Assembly (NCBI RefSeq): GCF_024741795.1 | Contig: NZ_CP102950.1 | Span: 2,294,001 to 2,358,000 of the forward strand | Length of the DNA: 64,000 nt | DNA from: Arthrobacter sp. CJ23 | GTDB taxonomy: Bacteria; Actinomycetota; Actinomycetes; Actinomycetales; Micrococcaceae | Direction: 5' to 3' | In this document: positions 25,716 through 35,816 of the stretch, piece by piece | How the letters are laid out: every line of letters begins with the position of its first letter | Position numbering within the stretch: the first letter of the stretch is position 1 | The notes under the pieces: model-generated | Seen by the model: only the letters and a program-made list of their open reading frames with translations | What the model was told of the DNA's origin: nothing | Databases searched by the model: none | Program-made: the position numbers and the translations under genes

Positions 25716-26092
25716 GCGGGGCGGCGGAATTCCCCGGTCAGTGGCGGCCCAGCCAATCGAGCACCGTGGCCCTGTTCGAACAGCTGCGCCTGCGCATCAT
25801 CGAGCTGGTGGACGGCGGTACGCTCGCCGTCGGGGCCAAACTCCCGCCCGTGCGGAACCTGGCCGGCCTCCTGGACGTGGCCCCGCATACGGTGGCCCGC
25901 GCCTACAAGGAACTCGAGGCGGCCGGTGTGGTGGCCACCCGGGGACGGAACGGCACCGTCGTGTGCGCGCGGGACGACCGCTGGGGCGCGCTCGCAGCCG
26001 CAGCGGCCCAGTACTCGGCCGCCGCCAAGGCCCAGGGAGCATCATTTGCGGAGGCCGTTCAGCTGCTGGCCGCGGCCTACGACGCCGATTGA
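25712..26092 (+). CDS. GntR family regulator, YtrA-like
   Basis: A 126-residue DNA-binding protein. Residues about 15-85 are a GntR winged helix (ALFEQLRLRIIELVDGGTL, then LPPVRNLAGLLDVAPHTVARAY and KELEAAGVVATRGRNGTVV). After it comes only a short Ala-rich helical tail of about 40 residues, as in the YtrA subfamily, which lacks a large ligand domain. YtrA proteins usually repress nearby ABC transporters; none is adjacent here. GTG 25712 has no Shine-Dalgarno sequence and is joined by GTGA to a mini-ORF, so translation may depend on that ORF. Confidence 0.85.
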   Translation: MSGAAEFPGQWRPSQSSTVALFEQLRLRIIELVDGGTLAVGAKLPPVRNLAGLLDVAPHTVARAYKELEAAGVVATRGRNGTVVCARDDRWGALAAAAAQYSAAAKAQGASFAEAVQLLAAAYDAD

Positions 26093-26151
26093 TACCCGCC
26101 AGTAGGCCGTGCCCGCACCGTGTCCACGGAGTGTCCGCGCCTCGTGGAAAT

Positions 26152-26167
26152 TCGAAGAAGTTTTCGA
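26152..26167. promoter_or_regulatory. SOS (LexA) box-like site of uvrA
   Basis: TCGAAGAAGTTTTCGA matches the actinobacterial LexA consensus TCGAACnnnnGTTCGA at 10 of 12 fixed positions; the two innermost fixed bases differ. It ends one base before the uvrA -10 hexamer, where bound LexA would block RNA polymerase. Confidence 0.6.
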
Positions 26168-26168
26168 T

Positions 26169-26180
26169 TAGCATTAGTGG
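26169..26180 (+). promoter_or_regulatory. Leaderless -10 of uvrA
   Basis: TAGCAT (26169-26174) is six bases before GTG 26181, immediately downstream of the SOS-like box. Confidence 0.55.
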
Positions 26181-29111
26181 GTGCCCAAAGCCGTAGCTGA
26201 CGATCCAGCCCTCGATGCCCTGAACAGTGTTGCCGTGCCGAAGCCGGCCACGCCCGCCAGACCTGATCTGTCGCGGCTCGTGGTCAAGGGGGCCAGGGAA
26301 CACAACCTGCGCAACGTCGATCTCGACCTGCCCCGGGACGCCATGATTGTCTTCACCGGGCTGTCCGGCTCCGGCAAGTCCTCCCTCGCCTTCGATACGA
26401 TCTTCGCCGAGGGCCAGCGCCGCTACGTGGAATCCCTGTCCGCCTATGCGCGCCAGTTCCTGGGCCAGGTGGACAAGCCGGATGTGGACTTCATCGAAGG
26501 CCTGTCCCCGGCGGTCTCCATCGACCAGAAGTCCACCAGCAAGAACCCGCGCTCCACAGTCGGCACCATCACCGAGATCTACGACTACATGCGCCTGCTG
26601 TGGGCCCGTGTCGGCCGGCCGCACTGCCCCGAATGCGGGGAGCCGATCACCAGGCAGACGCCGCAGCAGATCGTGGACCAGCTCCTTGAGCTCGACGCCG
26701 GAACGCGGTTCCAGGTGCTCGCCCCTGTGGTGCGTGGCCGCAAGGGCGAATTCGTGGAGCTCTTCAAGGAACTCACCGCCAAGGGCTACTCCCGTGCCCG
26801 GGTGGACGGGGAGCTCGTCCAGCTCAGCGATCCGCCCAAGCTCGGCAAGCAGTTCAAGCACTCCATCGAAGTCGTGGTGGACCGCCTGGTGGTCAAGGAA
26901 GGCATCAGCCAGCGGCTCACCGACTCTGTCGAGACCGCTCTCGGCTTGGCCGAGGGCCGGCTCCTGATCGAGTTCGTGGACGTCGACGCCGAGGATCCCG
27001 CCCGGATCAGGGCTTTCTCCGAGAACCTGGCCTGCCCCAACGAGCACGCGCTCGCCATCGATGAGATCGAACCGCGTACGTTTTCCTTCAACAACCCCTT
27101 CGGTGCCTGCTCGGCCTGCAGCGGCATCGGCACGAAGCTGGAGGTGGACGAGGAACTCGTCGTTCCCAACCCGGAACTCTCGCTCGCGCAGGGCGCCATC
27201 GCACCGTGGTCCCTCGGCACGGCCACCACGGAGTACTGGAACCGGTTGCTGGAGGGCCTGGCCCTGGAGCTTGAATTCTCCATGGACACCGCCTGGGAGA
27301 AGCTCCCCAAGGAGATCCGGCAGACCGTGCTGTACGGCAAGGACCACAAGGTTGTGGTGCAGTACCGCAATCGCTTCGGCCGTGAACGCAAGTACAGCAC
27401 CGGCTTCGAAGGCGCCATCCAGTATGTGCACCGCAAGCACGGCGAGACCGATTCCGATTGGGCCCGTGACCGCTACGAAGAGTACATGAGGCAGATCCCG
27501 TGCCCCGAGTGCAACGGTGCCCGCCTCAACCCGGCCTCGCTCTCCGTGCTGATCAACGGCAAGTCCATTGCCGCCGTCGCCGCCATGCCCATGCGCGAGT
27601 GCGCCGAGTTCCTGGGGAGCCTCACACTCACCGGGCGCGAGGCGCAGATCGCCCACCAGGTCCTGAAGGAAATCCAGGCCCGCCTGACCTTCCTCCTGGA
27701 CGTCGGCCTGGAATACCTGAACCTCGAACGCCCCTCCGGCACGCTGTCCGGCGGCGAGGCCCAGCGCATCCGGCTCGCCACGCAGATCGGCTCGGGACTG
27801 GTCGGCGTGCTGTACGTCCTGGACGAACCCTCCATCGGCCTGCACCAGCGGGACAACCGCCGGCTCATTGAAACCCTCACCCGGCTCCGGGACCTCGGCA
27901 ACACGCTGATCGTGGTGGAGCACGATGAGGACACCATTCACGAGGCCGACTGGGTGGTGGACATCGGACCGGGCGCCGGCGAGCACGGCGGCCAGGTGGT
28001 CCACTCGGGTTCGTACAAGGAACTCCTCGAGAACACCAACTCGCTGACGGGCGACTACCTGTCCGGGCGGCGCAGCATCGAGATCCCGGCCAAGCGCCGC
28101 AAGTACGACAAAAAGCGCGAGCTCAAGGTCGTCGGGGCGCGCGAGAACAATCTCAACAATGTGGACGCCGCCTTCCCGTTGGGTCTGTTCACGGCCGTCA
28201 CCGGGGTCAGCGGTTCCGGCAAGTCCACCCTGGTCAACGAGATCCTGTACAAGGTCCTTGCCAACAAGCTCAACGGCGCCAAGCAGGTGGCCGGCCGCCA
28301 CCGCTCGGTGGAAGGCCTGGAGCACCTGGACAAGGTGGTGCACGTGGACCAGAGCCCCATCGGCCGCACTCCGCGCTCCAACCCGGCCACCTACACCGGT
28401 GTCTTCGACAACATCCGCAAGCTCTTCGCCGAGACCACCGAGGCCAAGGTCCGCGGCTACCAGCCCGGTCGCTTCTCCTTCAACGTCAAGGGCGGCCGCT
28501 GCGAAGCCTGCTCGGGCGACGGCACCCTGAAGATCGAAATGAACTTCCTGCCGGATGTCTACGTGCCCTGCGAGGTGTGTCACGGGGCGCGATACAACCG
28601 CGAAACCCTGGAGGTCCACTACAAGGGCAAGACCATCGCGGATGTCCTGAACATGCCCATCGAGGAGGGTGCCGAGTTCTTCGCGGCGTTCAGCCCGATC
28701 GCCAGGCACCTCAACACCCTGGTGGACGTCGGCCTCGGCTACGTGCGCCTGGGCCAGCCGGCCACCACGCTCTCCGGCGGCGAAGCGCAGCGCGTCAAGC
28801 TTGCGGCAGAACTGCAGAAGCGCTCCAACGGCCGCAGCGTGTACGTCCTCGACGAGCCCACCACTGGCCTGCACTTCGAGGACATCAGGAAGCTGCTCAT
28901 GGTGCTCCAGGGCCTCGTGGACAAGGGCAACACGGTGATCACCATCGAGCACAACCTGGACGTCATCAAGTCGGCGGACTGGATTGTGGACCTGGGCCCC
29001 AACGGCGGTTCCGGCGGTGGCATGGTCGTGGCCACGGGTACCCCGGAACAAGTGGCCAAATCCACGGAAAGCCACACGGCAGCGTTCCTGGCCGGGATCC
29101 TCGGCCAATGA
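26181..29111 (+). CDS. uvrA: Excinuclease ABC subunit A
   Basis: A 976-residue damage-sensing ATPase of nucleotide excision repair. Two ABC-type ATPase halves are visible. The first has Walker [16 protein letters not shown] (about residues 56-70), signature [12 protein letters not shown] and Walker [14 protein letters not shown]. The second has [15 protein letters not shown] (about 674), a second [12 protein letters not shown] and [15 protein letters not shown]. Zinc modules are [14 protein letters not shown]...CSACSG in the first half and CEACSGDGT...CEVCHG in the second, the latter needed for DNA contact. GTG 26181 is preferred from the promoter geometry. Confidence 0.98.
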   Translation: MPKAVADDPALDALNSVAVPKPATPARPDLSRLVVKGAREHNLRNVDLDLPRDAMIVFTGLSGSGKSSLAFDTIFAEGQRRYVESLSAYARQFLGQVDKPDVDFIEGLSPAVSIDQKSTSKNPRSTVGTITEIYDYMRLLWARVGRPHCPECGEPITRQTPQQIVDQLLELDAGTRFQVLAPVVRGRKGEFVELFKELTAKGYSRARVDGELVQLSDPPKLGKQFKHSIEVVVDRLVVKEGISQRLTDSVETALGLAEGRLLIEFVDVDAEDPARIRAFSENLACPNEHALAIDEIEPRTFSFNNPFGACSACSGIGTKLEVDEELVVPNPELSLAQGAIAPWSLGTATTEYWNRLLEGLALELEFSMDTAWEKLPKEIRQTVLYGKDHKVVVQYRNRFGRERKYSTGFEGAIQYVHRKHGETDSDWARDRYEEYMRQIPCPECNGARLNPASLSVLINGKSIAAVAAMPMRECAEFLGSLTLTGREAQIAHQVLKEIQARLTFLLDVGLEYLNLERPSGTLSGGEAQRIRLATQIGSGLVGVLYVLDEPSIGLHQRDNRRLIETLTRLRDLGNTLIVVEHDEDTIHEADWVVDIGPGAGEHGGQVVHSGSYKELLENTNSLTGDYLSGRRSIEIPAKRRKYDKKRELKVVGARENNLNNVDAAFPLGLFTAVTGVSGSGKSTLVNEILYKVLANKLNGAKQVAGRHRSVEGLEHLDKVVHVDQSPIGRTPRSNPATYTGVFDNIRKLFAETTEAKVRGYQPGRFSFNVKGGRCEACSGDGTLKIEMNFLPDVYVPCEVCHGARYNRETLEVHYKGKTIADVLNMPIEEGAEFFAAFSPIARHLNTLVDVGLGYVRLGQPATTLSGGEAQRVKLAAELQKRSNGRSVYVLDEPTTGLHFEDIRKLLMVLQGLVDKGNTVITIEHNLDVIKSADWIVDLGPNGGSGGGMVVATGTPEQVAKSTESHTAAFLAGILGQ

Positions 29112-29232
29112 CGCTGCCCGGCGGCACCGCCGGCCGGAACAGATTCCCACTGCCCAGTATCCCGGACCAGGAAATATTCCGACGGCGGCATGTGAGTTTC
29201 AGGCATGACGCCACTCGTGAGAAACTAACCCG

Positions 29233-29949
29233 GTGACTCAAACAACGGTGCCCGTAATCTTCGATCTGGACGGCACCCTTGTCGATCCGGCCGGTGGCAT
29301 AACAGGCGGAATCTCGGCGGCCCTCGGTGAAATGGGACTTCCGGTCCCGGAACAGTCCGTACTGGACGCCATGGTCGGCCCCAAGCTCAGCGATTCCCTG
29401 CAGCACATGGCCTTGGTCCCCGGCGATCTGGTGGACGAAGCCATCGAGCGCTACCGGGCCCATTACCGGGCCACGGGCATCGCCCAAAGCAAGCTGTACC
29501 CGGGCATCCGTGCGCTGCTGGAATTCTTCTCCGAATCCGGCCGCCCCGTGGCCGTGGCCACGCAGAAGCCGCAGGGCATCGCCCGGCTGGTGCTCGAGCA
29601 CCATGGCATCGACACCTTCTTCGTCTCCATCCGCGGTGCCTCCGACGACGAGTCCGTGGCGGCAAACTCCGCCCCCGGCAAGGTCGAGATCGTGGGCGCG
29701 GCCCTCGCGGACCTGCACTCCCAGCCCGCCGTCATGGTGGGGGACCGGCACCAGGACGTCGCAGGAGCCATGGCCAACGGCCTGGACTGCATCGGCGTCA
29801 GCTGGGGCTTTGCCCCCCACGGCGAACTCGAGGAAGCCGGCGCCGTCGCCATTGTGAAGACCGCCGTGGAACTGCGGAAGAAAATTGAAGAACTTGACGC
29901 CGTCCGTGCGGCGGCCCTGAGCGAGGTGCGCAACGATGGCGCTGTTTGA
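29233..29949 (+). CDS. HAD-superfamily hydrolase, phosphoglycolate phosphatase-like
   Basis: A 238-residue HAD phosphatase. Motif I FDLDGTLVDPAGGI is at the N-terminus (nucleophile Asp), an alpha-helical cap covers about residues 20-85, motif II lies at VAVATQKPQG (Thr), the motif III Lys is near APGKVEIV, and motif IV is MVGDRHQDVAGA. The pattern matches Gph/PGP and pyrophosphatase PpaX relatives; the physiological substrate is uncertain. The last 14 bp overlap the plsC start, so the two are co-translated. The upstream 121 bp hold a 6-bp GC hairpin (29118-29133) and no clear promoter. Confidence 0.87.
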   Translation: MTQTTVPVIFDLDGTLVDPAGGITGGISAALGEMGLPVPEQSVLDAMVGPKLSDSLQHMALVPGDLVDEAIERYRAHYRATGIAQSKLYPGIRALLEFFSESGRPVAVATQKPQGIARLVLEHHGIDTFFVSIRGASDDESVAANSAPGKVEIVGAALADLHSQPAVMVGDRHQDVAGAMANGLDCIGVSWGFAPHGELEEAGAVAIVKTAVELRKKIEELDAVRAAALSEVRNDGAV

Positions 29950-30604
29950 TGCAGTCCGCTGGACAACACGTGGACTGATCGCCGGCACCTGCCGGCCCAC
30001 CGTCGTCGGCCTTGAAAACGTCCCCACGGACGGCCCCTTCATCGTGGCCCCGAACCACCTCTCCTTCTTCGACAGCGTCATCGTCCAGGCGCTCATGCCG
30101 CGGCCAGTGGCCTTCTTCGCCAAAGCCGAGTACTTCACCACGGGCGGCGTTAAGGGCAAGATCATGAAATCCTTCTTTGAGTCCGTGGGCTCCATCCCCG
30201 TGGAGAGGGGCGAGCAGGCAGCCAGCGTCCAGGCGCTCAAGACACTCCTGGACATCCTGGAAGCCGGCAAAGGCATCGGCATCTACCCCGAGGGGACCCG
30301 CTCACGGGACGGCATTCTGTACCGTGGCCGCACGGGCGTGGGCTGGCTTGCGCTGACCACCGGAGCGCCGGTTGTTCCGGTCGGCCTGATCGGTACCGAG
30401 AGCCTGCAGCCGGCCGGCGAAAAAGGCTTCAAGCCGCATCACTTCACCATGAAGGTGGGGGAGCCCCTCTACTTTGACAAGACCGGCCCGGACCACTCCC
30501 TTCCGGCACGCCGCGAGGTCACCGACAAGATCATGGACGCCATCGCAGCCCTGAGCGGCCAGGAACGCTCCACCAGCTACAACCAGAGCAAGTCTGTCGA
30601 CTAG
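29936..30604 (+). CDS. 1-acyl-sn-glycerol-3-phosphate acyltransferase family (PlsC)
   Basis: A 222-residue membrane-associated acyltransferase of phospholipid synthesis, adding an acyl chain to lysophosphatidate. The catalytic NHLSFFDS (His-X4-Asp) is at about residue 39. FFESVGSIPVERGEQ and YPEGTRSRDGILYRGRTGVG, which carries the EGTRS phosphate-binding motif, are at about 79 and 115. There is no long N-terminal membrane segment, as in short actinobacterial members. Another lysolipid may be the true substrate. Overlaps the HAD gene by 14 bp. Confidence 0.9.
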   Translation: MALFDAVRWTTRGLIAGTCRPTVVGLENVPTDGPFIVAPNHLSFFDSVIVQALMPRPVAFFAKAEYFTTGGVKGKIMKSFFESVGSIPVERGEQAASVQALKTLLDILEAGKGIGIYPEGTRSRDGILYRGRTGVGWLALTTGAPVVPVGLIGTESLQPAGEKGFKPHHFTMKVGEPLYFDKTGPDHSLPARREVTDKIMDAIAALSGQERSTSYNQSKSVD

Positions 30605-30611
30605 ATACTCA

Positions 30612-30623
30612 TAGACTGGAGCC
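30612..30623 (+). promoter_or_regulatory. Leaderless -10 of uvrC
   Basis: TAGACT (30612-30617) is six bases before GTG 30624, in the 19-bp gap after plsC. Confidence 0.5.
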
Positions 30624-32594
30624 GTGGCAGATCCAGCGAGTTACCGACCTCAACCGGGTGACATCCCCATCACCCCCGGCGTCTACCGTTTCCGCGACCC
30701 GCATGGGCGGGTCATCTACGTGGGAAAGGCCAAGAACCTCCGGTCGAGGCTGAACTCGTACTTTGCCAACCTGGCCGGGCTCCTGCCCAAGACGCACGCC
30801 ATGGTGCACGCCGCCAGCAGCGTTGAATGGACCATGGTCGGCAGCGAGCTCGAGTCGCTCCAGCTGGAATACACCTGGATCAAGGAATTCAAGCCACGGT
30901 TCAACGTGGTCTTCCGCGATGACAAGACCTATCCGTACCTGGCGGTGACCATGGGGGAGAAGTTCCCGCGAGTCCAGGTGCTTCGCGGGGAACGCCGCAA
31001 GGGCACCCGGTACTTCGGCCCGTATACGGCAGGCGCCATCCGCGAAACCATGGACACGCTGCTGCGCGTCTTCCCCGTGCGCAGCTGCAGCGCGGGCGTG
31101 CTGAAGCGGGCGCAGGACAGCGGCCGGCCCTGCCTGCTGGGGTACATCGACAAGTGCGCCGCCCCCTGCGTCAACCGCGTCAGTCCCGAGGAGCACCGGG
31201 CCCTGGCCGAGGACTTCTGCTCGTTCATGGGCGGCGAGGCCAAGCGATTCATCACCAAGCTGGAAAAGGAGATGGCGGCCGCCGTGGCCGAACTGGACTA
31301 TGAGAAGGCCGCCAGGCTCCGGGACGACATCATCGCCCTGCGCAAGGTCTTCGAACGCAATGCCGTGGTGCTCGCCGAGGATACCGATGCCGACGTCTTC
31401 GCCCTGCATGACGACGAACTCGAGGCTTCCGTGCAGGTGTTCCATGTGCGCGGGGGCCGGGTCCGCGGCCAGCGCGGCTGGGTGGTGGAAAAGGTCGAGG
31501 ACGCCACGATGCCGGAACTCATCGAGCACCTGCTACAGCAGGTCTACGGTGAGGACAGCGAAAGCCAGGGGCGCATCCCGCGCGAAGTACTGGTGCCGGA
31601 GAACCCCAGCAACCATGAGGAACTCAGCGAATGGCTGGGCGGGCTCCGCGGCGCCAAGGTGGACATCCGCGTCCCGCAGCGGGGCGACAAGGCCGCCCTC
31701 ATGTCCACCGTCCGCGACAACGCCGAACAGGCCCTCAAACTGCACAAGACCCGCCGCGCCGGCGACATCACCGTCCGTTCCCAGGCCCTCCAGGAACTGC
31801 AGGAAGCCCTGGAGCTCCCCGTCCCGCTCCTGCGCATCGAGTGCTTCGACATCTCCCATGTACAGGGCACCAACGTGGTGGCCTCCATGGTGGTGGTGGA
31901 GGACGGGCTGCCCAAGAAGGCCGACTACCGGAAGTTCTCCATCACCGGCGCGGCGGCCGCGGACGACACCGCCGCCATGCACGACGTCCTCACCAGGCGC
32001 TTCCGCCACTACCTCCAGGACAAGGCCGCCCAGCTGCCCAGGACCGGCAGCATCCCGGCGTCGGACCCGGCCGTTCCGGAACCCAAGGCCAAGTTCGCGT
32101 ATCCGCCCAACCTCGTGGTGGTGGACGGCGGGCAGCCGCAGGTCAACGCCGCGGCGCGGGCCCTGGCGGAGCTGGGCATCGACGACGTCTTCGTGGTCGG
32201 CTTGGCCAAGCGGCTCGAGGAGGTCTGGCTGCCGGACAGCGACTTCCCCGTCATCCTGCCCCGCACCTCCCAGGGCCTCTACCTGCTCCAGCGTATCCGC
32301 GATGAAGCCCACCGCTTCGCCATCAGCTTCCACCGGCAGAAGCGCGGCAAGGCGATGACAGTGTCCGCTCTGGACGGGGTTCCGGGGCTCGGCGAAGCCA
32401 AGCGCAAGGCGCTCGTTGCGCACTTCGGCTCGCTCAAGAACATCAAGGCGGCCACCGCAGAGGAGCTGACCGCGGCCAAGGGCATCGGCCCCGCACTGGC
32501 CCGCGCCGTGGTGCTCCACCTCGGCGAGGAGGCGGATGCCGGCGAGGCCCGGCCGGCCATCAACATGGCCACCGGCGAAATCCTCGAAGATTAG
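30624..32594 (+). CDS. uvrC: Excinuclease ABC subunit C
   Basis: A 656-residue dual nuclease that cuts on both sides of a lesion. The N-terminal GIY-YIG domain ([20 protein letters not shown], residues about 15-35) makes the 3' cut. A Cys cluster ([19 protein letters not shown]) follows, as in many UvrC proteins. The UVR motif near 210-240 ([20 protein letters not shown]) contacts UvrB. The RNase H-like domain ([20 protein letters not shown] near 395 and [12 protein letters not shown] near 495) makes the 5' cut. Two helix-hairpin-helix motifs ([24 protein letters not shown]) end the protein. It heads the uvrC-rapZ-yvcK-whiA cluster common in Gram-positive bacteria. Confidence 0.98.
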   Translation: MADPASYRPQPGDIPITPGVYRFRDPHGRVIYVGKAKNLRSRLNSYFANLAGLLPKTHAMVHAASSVEWTMVGSELESLQLEYTWIKEFKPRFNVVFRDDKTYPYLAVTMGEKFPRVQVLRGERRKGTRYFGPYTAGAIRETMDTLLRVFPVRSCSAGVLKRAQDSGRPCLLGYIDKCAAPCVNRVSPEEHRALAEDFCSFMGGEAKRFITKLEKEMAAAVAELDYEKAARLRDDIIALRKVFERNAVVLAEDTDADVFALHDDELEASVQVFHVRGGRVRGQRGWVVEKVEDATMPELIEHLLQQVYGEDSESQGRIPREVLVPENPSNHEELSEWLGGLRGAKVDIRVPQRGDKAALMSTVRDNAEQALKLHKTRRAGDITVRSQALQELQEALELPVPLLRIECFDISHVQGTNVVASMVVVEDGLPKKADYRKFSITGAAAADDTAAMHDVLTRRFRHYLQDKAAQLPRTGSIPASDPAVPEPKAKFAYPPNLVVVDGGQPQVNAAARALAELGIDDVFVVGLAKRLEEVWLPDSDFPVILPRTSQGLYLLQRIRDEAHRFAISFHRQKRGKAMTVSALDGVPGLGEAKRKALVAHFGSLKNIKAATAEELTAAKGIGPALARAVVLHLGEEADAGEARPAINMATGEILED

Positions 32595-32595
32595 C

Positions 32596-32712
32596 TAGGG
32601 TAGGACATTGACCGGTGCCCGCAACGGGAACGCCCAGCAGGGCGCCTGACTGCGGCACCGCTGCGGGCCGTGGCACGCCCGGCACGAACGCAACCAAGGA
32701 TTGGGGACATTG
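32596..32712 (+). promoter_or_regulatory. Promoter and leader region of rapZ
   Basis: TAGGGT (32596-32601), just after the uvrC stop, could be a -10 giving a leader of about 105 nt to rapZ. The only start-proximal SD-like element is GGGGA at 32703-32707. Nothing else is recognisable. Confidence 0.3.
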
Positions 32713-33636
32713 ATGGACGAGGCAACGGCAGGATCCGGCGCGGAGCAGGACGGGCTCACTCCCGTCAAGCCCGTCGAGGCGGAACTGCTAGTGGTGACAG
32801 GCATGTCGGGTGCAGGCCGCAGCACGGCCTCGGACGCGCTGGAGGACCACGGCTGGTACGTCGTGGAGAACCTCCCGCCGCAGATGCTCGGCACCCTCGC
32901 CGAGATCGTCTCGCACGCCCCGCAGTCCATCCCCAAGCTCGCCGTCGTGGTCGACGTCCGCAGCAAGGGGCTGTTCACGGACATTCGGACCGCGCTGGGT
33001 GCCCTGAGCGCCACGGGCATCACCTTCCGGGTCCTGTTCCTGGACGCCAGCGACGACGTCCTGGTCCGCCGCTTCGAACAGGGCCGGCGCCCGCACCCAC
33101 TGCAGGACGGCGGCCGCATCCTCGACGGCATTGCCGCCGAACGCGACGTCCTCAAGGAACTTCGCGAACACGCCGACGTCGTCCTGGACACCTCCACCTT
33201 CAACGTCCACGGCCTCGCCACCGCCATCACCGAGCTGTTCAGCGACACCGGTCCCGTCACCCTGCGCCTGAATGTCATGAGTTTCGGCTTCAAGTACGGG
33301 CTGCCCGTGGACGCGAACTTCGTGGCCGACGCCCGCTTCATCCCCAATCCGCACTGGGTGCCGCTCCTGCGGCCGCACACCGGCCTGGACGCCGACGTCA
33401 GCAACTACGTCCTCGAGGCCGAGGGCGTCAAGGAGTTCGTGGACCGCTACGTGCGCGCCCTCGAACCCGTCCTGGACGGCTACCGCCGGGAAAACAAGCA
33501 CTACGCCACCCTTGCCGTCGGCTGCACCGGCGGCAAGCACCGTTCGGTGGCAGTCGCCGTCGAGCTGTCCAAACGGCTCGCGCAGTACCCGCGCGTCACC
33601 GTCACCACGGCCCACCGCGACCTGGGCCGGGAATAG
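32713..33636 (+). CDS. rapZ: RNase adapter/nucleotide-binding protein RapZ
   Basis: A 307-residue protein of the RapZ (YvcJ) family. The N-terminal P-loop is [20 protein letters not shown] (about residues 20-39), with Arg in place of the usual Lys. A Walker B-like [10 protein letters not shown] segment follows. The C-terminal domain ([20 protein letters not shown], then [12 protein letters not shown] and the Cys-containing [17 protein letters not shown]) is highly conserved in the family. In E. coli RapZ controls amino-sugar synthesis through RNase E; in Gram-positives its role is less clear. ATG 32713 is chosen over TTG 32701 because GGGGA is five bases upstream. It overlaps yvcK by one base. 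Confidence 0.93.
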   Translation: MDEATAGSGAEQDGLTPVKPVEAELLVVTGMSGAGRSTASDALEDHGWYVVENLPPQMLGTLAEIVSHAPQSIPKLAVVVDVRSKGLFTDIRTALGALSATGITFRVLFLDASDDVLVRRFEQGRRPHPLQDGGRILDGIAAERDVLKELREHADVVLDTSTFNVHGLATAITELFSDTGPVTLRLNVMSFGFKYGLPVDANFVADARFIPNPHWVPLLRPHTGLDADVSNYVLEAEGVKEFVDRYVRALEPVLDGYRRENKHYATLAVGCTGGKHRSVAVAVELSKRLAQYPRVTVTTAHRDLGRE

Positions 33637-34652
33637 TGGGGGTCCTCACCGGGCCGCTGCCGCTGATCCCGCCCAAGGGAACCCCCGGCAGCCAGCAGGA
33701 CAAGAGCCCCTCCGTCGTGGCGCTCGGCGGGGGCCACGGCCTGTCCGCCTCGCTGTCCGCCCTGCGGCTGCTCACCTCCGAACTCACGGCCGTGGTTACG
33801 GTGGCGGACGACGGCGGTTCCTCCGGGCGGCTGCGTGAAGAGTACGGGGTCCTGCCGCCCGGCGATCTCCGCATGGCGCTGAGCGCCCTGTGTGACGACA
33901 CCGACTGGGGCCGCACCTGGCGCGACGTCATGCAGCATCGCTTCAAGGCGGCCGAGGGCCGCAGCGGTTCGCTGGACGACCACGCCATGGGCAACCTCCT
34001 CATCGTCACCCTGTGGGAGCTACTGGGGGACACCGTGGCCGGGCTCAAATGGGCCGGGGCGCTGCTTGGCGCCCGCGGCCAGGTCCTGCCCATGTCCAGC
34101 GTGCCCCTGACGATCGAGGGCAAGGCCCGCGTGGCGCTTCCTGGGGGAGGTGTTGAACTCCAGCCCATCCGCGGCCAGGCAAAATGTGCCGTGGCAGGCT
34201 CCCTCGAAGACGTCCGGCTCCTGCCCGAAGACGCCCCGGCCTGCACCGAGGCGCTCACAGCCATCGAACTGGCCGACTGGGTGGTGTTGGGCCCGGGCTC
34301 CTGGTACACCTCCGTGCTGCCGCACCTGCTGCTCCCTGAACTGCGCCAGGCGCTCGGCAACACTGCGGCGAAACGTTGCCTTACCATGAACCTGGATATG
34401 GACACCAAGGAAACCTCCGGCATGTCCGCCGCGGACCACCTTGACGTGCTCCGCAAGTACGCCCCCGAATTCAGCGTCGACGTCGTCCTGGCAGATCCTG
34501 CCGCAGTGCAGGATGTCAAGGCCTTCGAGAAGGCTGCCGGGATGATCGGCGCAGAGGTTGTGTTGGGTAGAGTAGGGGCGTCGCGACGCCGCCCTGTCCA
34601 CGATCCTCTGCTTCTGGCGGCGGCGTACCACGATATTTTCGGGAACAGTTAG
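33636..34652 (+). CDS. yvcK: Gluconeogenesis factor YvcK/CofD-like
   Basis: A 338-residue cytosolic protein of the YvcK family, needed for growth on gluconeogenic carbon and for cell-wall integrity, and shown to bind UDP-sugars. Conserved segments are VVALGGGHGLSASLSALRLL (about residues 29-48), VTVADDGGSSGRLREEYGVL (about 53-72), PPGDLRMALSAL and the NLLIVTLWELLGD helix. WVVLGPGSWYTSVLPHLLLP near 215 and NLDMDTKETSGMSAADHLD near 250 match later motifs. GTG 33636 shares its first base with the rapZ stop codon. The next gene, whiA, starts nine bases after its stop. Confidence 0.94.
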   Translation: MGVLTGPLPLIPPKGTPGSQQDKSPSVVALGGGHGLSASLSALRLLTSELTAVVTVADDGGSSGRLREEYGVLPPGDLRMALSALCDDTDWGRTWRDVMQHRFKAAEGRSGSLDDHAMGNLLIVTLWELLGDTVAGLKWAGALLGARGQVLPMSSVPLTIEGKARVALPGGGVELQPIRGQAKCAVAGSLEDVRLLPEDAPACTEALTAIELADWVVLGPGSWYTSVLPHLLLPELRQALGNTAAKRCLTMNLDMDTKETSGMSAADHLDVLRKYAPEFSVDVVLADPAAVQDVKAFEKAAGMIGAEVVLGRVGASRRRPVHDPLLLAAAYHDIFGNS

Positions 34653-34661
34653 GAACACGCC

Positions 34662-35642
34662 ATGGCACTGACCGCATCGGTCAAGGACGAACTGTCCCGC
34701 TTGGACATCAAGAAATCATCTGTCCGCAAGGCCGAAGTCTCGGCCATGCTCCGCTTCGCAGGCGGACTGCACATCATCTCCGGGCGCATCGTGATCGAGG
34801 CCGAAGTCGACCTCGCCTCCACGGCGCGGCGCCTGCGGGCAGCCATCGCGGAAGTCTACGGCCACCAAAGCGAGATCATCGTCGTCTCCGGCGGGGGGCT
34901 GCGGCGCGGCAGCCGCTACGTGGTGCGGGTGGTGCGCGACGGCGAGGCCCTCGCCCGCCAGACCGGCCTCCTGGACGGCCGCGGCCGTCCGGTGCGCGGC
35001 CTGCCGTCCGCCGTCGTCAACGGTTCGGCCGCCGACGCCGAGGCCGTCTGGCGCGGTGCCTTCCTCGCGCACGGCTCGCTCACGGAACCCGGCCGCTCCT
35101 CTTCCTTGGAAGTCACCTGCCCCGGTCCCGAGTCGGCCCTCGCCCTGGTGGGCGCGGCACGCCGGCTCGGCATCCAGGCCAAGGCCCGCGAAGTGCGCGG
35201 AGTGGACCGCGTGGTGATCCGCGACGGCGACACCATCGCCGCGCTGCTGACCCGCATGGGGGCGCACGACGCCCTCATGGTCTGGGAGGAACGGCGCATG
35301 CGCAAGGAAGTCAGGGCCACGGCCAACCGGCTCGCGAACTTCGATGACGCCAACCTCCGCCGCTCGGCCCAGGCCGCCGTTGCCGCGGGTGCCCGCGTGG
35401 ACCGTGCCCTCGAGATCCTGGGCGACGACGTCCCGGACCACCTTAAGTACGCCGGCGAGCTTCGCGTGGCCCACAAGCAGGCAAGCCTCGACGAACTGGG
35501 ACGCCTCGCCGAACCGCCCATGACCAAGGACGCCATCGCCGGACGTATCCGCCGGCTGCTCGCGATGGCCGACAAACGGGCCATCGATCTGGGCATCCCG
35601 GGTACCGAGGCAAATGTGACTCCCGAAATGATGGACGAATAG
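34662..35642 (+). CDS. whiA: DNA-binding protein WhiA
   Basis: A 326-residue WhiA protein. The N-terminal half is a LAGLIDADG homing-endonuclease-like fold without the catalytic residues ([38 protein letters not shown]). The C-terminal about 85 residues are a helix-turn-helix ([20 protein letters not shown]). In Streptomyces it partners WhiB to trigger sporulation septation; in non-sporulating relatives it affects division and chromosome segregation. TTAGGAAC serves as ribosome binding site before ATG 34662. It is the last gene of the uvrC-rapZ-yvcK-whiA cluster. Confidence 0.96.
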   Translation: MALTASVKDELSRLDIKKSSVRKAEVSAMLRFAGGLHIISGRIVIEAEVDLASTARRLRAAIAEVYGHQSEIIVVSGGGLRRGSRYVVRVVRDGEALARQTGLLDGRGRPVRGLPSAVVNGSAADAEAVWRGAFLAHGSLTEPGRSSSLEVTCPGPESALALVGAARRLGIQAKAREVRGVDRVVIRDGDTIAALLTRMGAHDALMVWEERRMRKEVRATANRLANFDDANLRRSAQAAVAAGARVDRALEILGDDVPDHLKYAGELRVAHKQASLDELGRLAEPPMTKDAIAGRIRRLLAMADKRAIDLGIPGTEANVTPEMMDE

Positions 35643-35652
35643 GACCCGCGCC

Positions 35653-35816
35653 TAGAATCAACTCGGGATGGAGGAAATACTGCGGCGGCGCAGCGGGTTG
35701 TTCCCGGTGGCGGCCCCCGCAAGGATTCTCCCCACGGATTTCCGGCCGGTCCGCCAGCCGGATGACCACAACGAGAGTTACTGACCGGACCTAGGTCCAC
35801 GACATTGGAGGATTTC
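35653..35816 (+). promoter_or_regulatory. sodA promoter and leader, with a possible 38-codon ORF
   Basis: TAGAAT (35653-35658) is a good -10 starting ten bases after the whiA stop. A 38-codon frame (ATG 35668 to TGA 35784, beginning MEEILRRRSG) lies nine bases downstream of the hexamer but has no recognisable similarity. A perfect 12-bp palindrome GGACCTAGGTCC (35787-35798) lies just upstream of the sodA ribosome binding site GGAGGA (35807-35812). Confidence 0.45.

Noticed and set aside
25797..29150. A 1117-codon minus-strand frame antisense to uvrA
   Set aside because: The translation is rich in Val/Leu/Gly/His without domains. uvrA is complete on the plus strand.
35668..35784. 38-codon frame upstream of sodA as a real gene
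   Set aside because: It has no similarity and lies nine bases from its -10, unlike the six-to-eight pattern. It is recorded only within the sodA leader entry.
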